A DNA stretch of 27,804 bases from an uncultured Collinsella sp. (GTDB taxonomy: Bacteria > Actinomycetota > Coriobacteriia > Coriobacteriales > Coriobacteriaceae): assembly GCA_900550415.1 (NCBI GenBank), contig URSO01000026.1:1-27804 (forward strand). The letters run 5' to 3'. The translations under genes and the position numbers were made by a program. The notes beneath the pieces were generated by a model. The model saw only the letters and a program-made list of their open reading frames with translations. It ran no database searches and had not been told where the DNA came from. Positions 23,701 through 27,804 of the stretch are shown here, in pieces (position 1 is the stretch's first letter; each line of letters begins with the position of its first letter).

Positions 23701-26259
23701 ATGTTTACTCCGCTTATCACTCATGATCTGGACGGTGCTGCGCTGGCGGCACCTGTCAATGCCGCGCGCTGCAACGGCGCCGCGTACAAGACGCGCACGA
23801 TCGACGATCTGCGCATTAAGGACGATCGCCTGCGTGCGGCCATCGAGGGCACGGGGCACTTGCTGTTCGACGGCGGCATGGGCACCATGTTGCAGGCCGC
23901 TGGTATGAAGGCAGGCGCCCTGCCCGAGCTGCTCAACTTTGAGGAGCCCCAGGTCATTACCGACATTCAGCGACAGTACGTCGAGGCCGGCTGCGACGTG
24001 ATCACCGCCAACACCTTTGGCGCCAACGCCCACAAGCTCGACGGTACCGCCACCGTGGCAGATGTCTTTGCCGCCGCTGTCGCCTGCGCCCGCGCAGCCG
24101 GTGCCCACTACGTCGCCGGCGATATCGGCCCCATCGGCGCGCTGCTGCGCCCCTTGGGTACCCTCAGCTTCGACGAGGCCTACGACCTCTTTGCCGAGGA
24201 AGTGCGCGCCGGCGTCGATGCGGGCGTGGACCTCTTTATTATCGAGACCATGACCGACCTTGCCGAGATCAAGGCGGCCGTCCTCGCCTGCCGAGAGAAC
24301 TCCGACCTGCCCGTCTTTGCCACCATGACCTTTGAGGAAGACGGTCGCACCTTCTTGGGCACGAGCCCCGAGGTCGCCGCCATCACCCTCGACGCCATCG
24401 GCGCCGACGTTTTGGGCATCAACTGCAGCCAGGGCCCGGCCGAGCTCCGAGGACTCGCCGCTCGCATGCTCACCGTCACCGACAAGCCCGTTATGGTGCA
24501 GGCCAATGCGGGACTGCCCCGCGTGGACGATGACGGCAACACCGTCTTTGATATCCAGGCGCCCGAGTACGCCGTGGCCGTCGCCGGTATGATTGAGGAC
24601 GGCGTAAGCGTCGTGGGCGGCTGCTGCGGCACCACGCCGGCGCACATGGCGGCCCTACGCACGCTTATTGACAACCACACGCCCAGCCCACGCCATCGCA
24701 AGCCCAGTATGTCGGTCACGAGCGCCCAGACGGTCGTGGACCTTCCCTGCGACGGCCATAAGATTGCCGTCATCGGCGAGCGCATCAACCCCACCGGTAA
24801 AAAGCGCCTGCAGCAGGCCCTGCGCGACGGCGACCTGGACTACGTCGTGAGCCAGGGCATCAGCCAGCAGGAACAGGGCGCCGACATCTTGGACGTTAAC
24901 GTGGGCCTGCCCGAGATCGACGAGGTCAAGATCATCCAACAGGCGACCGAACAGCTCCAGGGCTCCACGCTGCTGCCGTTGCAGATCGACTCCACCGACC
25001 CCGCAGCCGTCGAGGCCGCCGTGCGCCGCTACGCCGGCAAGCCCATCATCAACTCGGTCAATGGCAAGCAGCAGATCATGGATGAGATCTTTCCGCTGGT
25101 CGCCCACTACGGCACCAACGTTGTCGGCCTTACGCTCGACGAAGGCGGCATCCCCGATACCGCCGAGGCCCGCTTTGCCATCGCCGAACGCATCGTGGCC
25201 GAGGCCGCCCGCTACGGCATCGGCCCGGACCGTATCCTCATCGACTGCCTGGTCATGACCGCCTCGACCAATCAACGCCAGGCCGAGCAGATCCTACGCG
25301 CCATGTCCCTGTGCAAGGAGCGTCTGGGCGTCAAATGCGCGCTCGGCGTATCGAACATCAGCTTTGGCCTGCCTGCCCGCCCGCTGCTGGGCTCAGTCTT
25401 TTTGGCTGCCGCTTTTGGCGCGGGCCTGGACGCCCCCATCATGAACCCGGGCTCCAAGCGCTTTATGGATACCGTCTACAGCTATCGCGTCCTGAGCGTT
25501 GAGGACGAGGGCTCGACCGGATACATCGAGCGCTACGCCGGCTGGACCGATCCGTACAAGATTGCCGCAAACCCGGCAGCAGCTCAGGCCGCATCGACCG
25601 ACACCGTGCCCGCTGCTGGCACCGCCGGCACCGACGGCAACGACGACCCGATTCGTCGCATGGTCGTCTCGGGCCGCAAAGGCGAGATCGCTGCCGAGAC
25701 CGAGCGCCTGCTGGCAGACCACGACGCCATGGACCTCATCAACAATCACTTTATCCCCGCCCTCGACGAGGTTGGCGTCCTCTTTGACCAGGGTAAGTTC
25801 TTCTTGCCGCAGCTCATGGCCTCGGCCGAGGCCGCGCGCGTGGGCTTCGACACCATCAAGCGCCTGATGCCCGCCGGCGAGATTGCCGACAAGGGCAAAA
25901 TCTGCGTGGCCACCGTCAAGGGCGACATCCACGACATCGGTAAGAACATCGTCAAGATGCTGCTCGATAACTACGGCTATACCGTCTTTGACCTAGGCCG
26001 CGACGTCGACCCGCAAGAGGTGCTCAAGACTGTACAGGAGCGCGACATCAAGCTCGTTGGCCTCTCGGCGCTTATGACTACCACCGTCGTCGCCATGGAA
26101 GAGACCATCAAGTTGCTCCATGCCGAGGTTCCGGGCGTCAAGATCATCGTGGGCGGCGCCGTACTCACCCCCGAATACGCCAAGCAGATCGGTGCGGACT
26201 ACTACGCCAAGGACGCCGCCGAGAGCGCTCGTATCGCCGAAGAGGTCTTTGGGAAGTAA
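23701..26259 (+). CDS. metH: Cobalamin-dependent methionine synthase without activation domain
   Basis: 852 residues, against about 1,227 in E. coli. It moves a methyl group from 5-methyl-THF to homocysteine through cobalamin. After a 45-residue leader, the homocysteine/zinc domain spans about 46-330 (LLFDGGMGTMLQ; zinc ligands C242 in INCSQGP and C308/C309 in GGCCGTTP). The pterin domain is about 350-610 (GERINPTGKKRLQ, VNSVNGK, DCLVMTAST). A 30-residue Ala/Thr/Asp linker leads to the helical cap and B12-binding domain, with the axial H744 in GDIHDIGKNIV. The SAM-binding activation domain is absent; the upstream gene encodes it. AGGAG precedes the ATG. The gene closes the metF-reactivase-metH operon. 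Confidence 0.96.
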   Translation: MFTPLITHDLDGAALAAPVNAARCNGAAYKTRTIDDLRIKDDRLRAAIEGTGHLLFDGGMGTMLQAAGMKAGALPELLNFEEPQVITDIQRQYVEAGCDVITANTFGANAHKLDGTATVADVFAAAVACARAAGAHYVAGDIGPIGALLRPLGTLSFDEAYDLFAEEVRAGVDAGVDLFIIETMTDLAEIKAAVLACRENSDLPVFATMTFEEDGRTFLGTSPEVAAITLDAIGADVLGINCSQGPAELRGLAARMLTVTDKPVMVQANAGLPRVDDDGNTVFDIQAPEYAVAVAGMIEDGVSVVGGCCGTTPAHMAALRTLIDNHTPSPRHRKPSMSVTSAQTVVDLPCDGHKIAVIGERINPTGKKRLQQALRDGDLDYVVSQGISQQEQGADILDVNVGLPEIDEVKIIQQATEQLQGSTLLPLQIDSTDPAAVEAAVRRYAGKPIINSVNGKQQIMDEIFPLVAHYGTNVVGLTLDEGGIPDTAEARFAIAERIVAEAARYGIGPDRILIDCLVMTASTNQRQAEQILRAMSLCKERLGVKCALGVSNISFGLPARPLLGSVFLAAAFGAGLDAPIMNPGSKRFMDTVYSYRVLSVEDEGSTGYIERYAGWTDPYKIAANPAAAQAASTDTVPAAGTAGTDGNDDPIRRMVVSGRKGEIAAETERLLADHDAMDLINNHFIPALDEVGVLFDQGKFFLPQLMASAEAARVGFDTIKRLMPAGEIADKGKICVATVKGDIHDIGKNIVKMLLDNYGYTVFDLGRDVDPQEVLKTVQERDIKLVGLSALMTTTVVAMEETIKLLHAEVPGVKIIVGGAVLTPEYAKQIGADYYAKDAAESARIAEEVFGK

Positions 26260-26284
26260 CACAACGGAAACAACCGAGCACCAA

Positions 26285-26322
26285 AACGTGCCGCACGCGC
26301 CACTTGGCACGTGCGGCACGTT
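26285..26322. promoter_or_regulatory. Perfect 12-bp palindrome after metH overlapping a possible promoter
   Basis: Arms AACGTGCCGCAC (26285-26296) and GTGCGGCACGTT (26311-26322) pair perfectly around 14 bases that can fold further (GCC/GGC). It could be the metH terminator, but only TTAGAA follows on the plus strand. TTGGCA (26304-26309) and TAGATA (26327-26332), 17 bp apart, make a plausible promoter for the next gene that overlaps the dyad, as an operator would. Confidence 0.45.
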
Positions 26323-26367
26323 AGAATAGATAAGACTATGCTCGTTTTGGCAGATAGGAGCGCAAGG

Positions 26368-27732
26368 ATGGCGATCACGCCCGCAGAAATCGCGGAAACC
26401 CGCGGCATGGTTGAGGAACAGAACCTCGACATCAGGACCATCACCATGGGTGTTTCGCTCATGGGTTGCGGTGACGAGAACCTCGACCGCATGTGCACGA
26501 AGATCTACGACCACGTGACGCACACGGCTGAGCATCTGGTCGAGACCGCCGAGAACCTCGAGCGCGAGTACGGTATCCCCATCGTCAACAAGCGCGTTTC
26601 CGTCACCCCGGTGGCGCAGATCGCCGCGTGCTGCAAGGATGAGGACCTCACCCCCATCGCGCATGCCCTCGACCGCGCGGCCGAGACGCTCGGCATCGAT
26701 TACCTGGGCGGCTTCTCCGCACTCGTCCAGAAGGGCATCGGCGACGCCGACCGCCGCGTCATCCAGTCCATCCCCCAGGCGCTCGCCACCACGAGCCGCG
26801 TCTGCTCCAGCGTCAACGTCGCCAGCCTGCGCGCCGGCATCAATATGGACGCCGTGCTTATGGCCGCCCAGACCATCATCGATGCCGCTAAACTCACGGC
26901 CGACCAGGATTCCGTCGGCGCTTCCAAGTTTGTCTGCTTTGCTAACATGGTCGAGGACTCCCCGTTTATGGCGGGCGCCGTCCAGGGCGGTGGCGAGGCC
27001 GACGCCGTCATCAACGTAGGCGTCTCGGGCCCCGGCGTTATGGCCGCAGCCCTGGAGACGCTGCCCGATTCCGCATCGATGATGGAAGTCGCCGAGAAGA
27101 TTAAGCAGACTGCCTTTAAAATCACCCGTGCCGGCGAGCTCATGAGCCGCGAGGCCGCCCATCGTCTGGGTGTCGAGAAGGGCATTGTCGACCTGTCGCT
27201 GGCACCTACGCCTGCCATCGGCGACTCCGTTGCGCGCATCCTCGAGATTATCGGCGTGGGCACCTGCGGTGGCCCCGGCACGACCTGCGCGCTCGCCATG
27301 CTCAACGATGCCGTCAAGAAGGGCGGCGTCATGGCCAGCTCCAGCGTGGGCGGTCTCTCGGGTGCCTTTATCCCCGTGTCCGAGGACGCCGGCATGATCG
27401 CCGCCGTCGAGGCCGGCGCGCTTTCGCTCGAGAAGCTCGAGGCCATGACCTGTGTCTGCTCCGTTGGCCTGGACATGATCGCCATCCCCGGCGACACCCC
27501 GGTCGAGACCATCGCCGGCATCATCGCCGACGAGATGGCCATCGGCGTCATCAACAACAAGACCACGGCCGTCCGCGTGATTCCCGCCATCGGCAAGGGC
27601 GTGGGTGACTGCGTCGAGTACGGCGGCCTGTTCGGCCGTGCACCCATCATGCCGGTGAACCCCAACGCCGGCACCGTGCTTGCCCACCGCGGTGGACGTT
27701 TCCCGGCGCCGCTGAACTCGCTGAAGAACTAG
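26368..27732 (+). CDS. UPF0210/DUF711 (PFL-like) family protein
   Basis: 454 residues from the ATG at 26368 (AGGAG 7 bases upstream), the usual length of the UPF0210 family (DUF711). NLDIRTITMGVSL, the VNKRVSVTPVAQI segment, GADAVINVGVSGPGV-like EADAVINVGVSGPGVM, and GGVMASSSVGGLSGAFIPVSEDAGMI are conserved blocks of the family. The fold is distantly related to anaerobic ribonucleotide reductase/pyruvate formate-lyase barrels, but no glycyl-radical motif is expected or seen, and the role is unknown. A small ACT-domain gene (UPF0237) often accompanies it; none lies directly upstream here. It is probably cytosolic, with its own promoter after metH. Confidence 0.92.
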   Translation: MAITPAEIAETRGMVEEQNLDIRTITMGVSLMGCGDENLDRMCTKIYDHVTHTAEHLVETAENLEREYGIPIVNKRVSVTPVAQIAACCKDEDLTPIAHALDRAAETLGIDYLGGFSALVQKGIGDADRRVIQSIPQALATTSRVCSSVNVASLRAGINMDAVLMAAQTIIDAAKLTADQDSVGASKFVCFANMVEDSPFMAGAVQGGGEADAVINVGVSGPGVMAAALETLPDSASMMEVAEKIKQTAFKITRAGELMSREAAHRLGVEKGIVDLSLAPTPAIGDSVARILEIIGVGTCGGPGTTCALAMLNDAVKKGGVMASSSVGGLSGAFIPVSEDAGMIAAVEAGALSLEKLEAMTCVCSVGLDMIAIPGDTPVETIAGIIADEMAIGVINNKTTAVRVIPAIGKGVGDCVEYGGLFGRAPIMPVNPNAGTVLAHRGGRFPAPLNSLKN

Positions 27733-27804
27733 CTGAGGGGGACTGGCGAGGAGCCCCGGGGAGGGCAAATATATAAGGTCGCCTGCTCGGACAGTCCTGG
27801 CTCG

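Noticed and set aside
23320..27768. Long open frames antisense to metH and the UPF0210 gene
   Set aside because: They arise from the high GC content and codon bias of the sense genes, show no family motifs, and overlap well-supported genes completely.
27733..27804. Start of a structural RNA (such as RNase P RNA) at the right edge
   Set aside because: A TATATA box near 27770 and GC-rich sequence follow the last gene, but too few bases remain to recognise any RNA family.

Overview
The window is a junction of two unrelated bacterial genomes. Positions 1 to about 4350 read as an enterobacterium, most like Klebsiella: an AraC-family regulator cut by the window edge, a small cupin, then purB, hflD and the body of mnmA in the usual enterobacterial order. 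From about 4370 to the end the genes, intergenic repeats and amidotransferase/ligase set look like a gut Coriobacteriia actinobacterium, most likely Collinsella (inference from gene content and sequence style; no search was run). The switch lies inside one open reading frame, at the PP-loop motif SGGVDSSV that GuaA and MnmA share. It joins the GuaA glutaminase half in frame to almost all of MnmA. An assembly or amplification chimera is far more likely than a natural fusion, and genes on either side should not be read as neighbours.

Coriobacterial part, left to right. An asparaginase gene (ansA) diverges from the guaA fragment. Next comes a small XRE regulator facing an unknown small gene across a perfect 24-bp palindrome, then a small DUF1648-like membrane protein, ychF and a polyferredoxin-like protein. 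Three iron-type alcohol/glycerol dehydrogenases follow on the minus strand: a diverged GldA paralogue, a canonical GldA and a FucO/AdhE-like enzyme. After a 500-bp gene-poor gap comes a plus-strand operon of two distantly paralogous helical-repeat proteins overlapping by one base, followed by a single-chain MurT-GatD fusion (lipid II D-Glu amidation).

Positions 18503-19516 hold no convincing protein gene but much structure. There is a terminator, two 60-bp hairpin repeats with an exact 80-bp period, tRNA-Glu(TTC) with its terminator, a copy of the tRNA 3' end plus terminator 189 bp downstream, and a 220-bp MITE-like element with long imperfect inverted ends. A type III glutamine synthetase gene then reads leftward. 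A 426-bp divergent gap containing a 76-nt hairpin separates it from a methionine operon: metF, a stand-alone methionine synthase reactivation protein, and a metH lacking that domain. Together these three form the methyl-THF/B12 route from methylene-THF to methionine. The window ends after a UPF0210/DUF711 (PFL family) gene.
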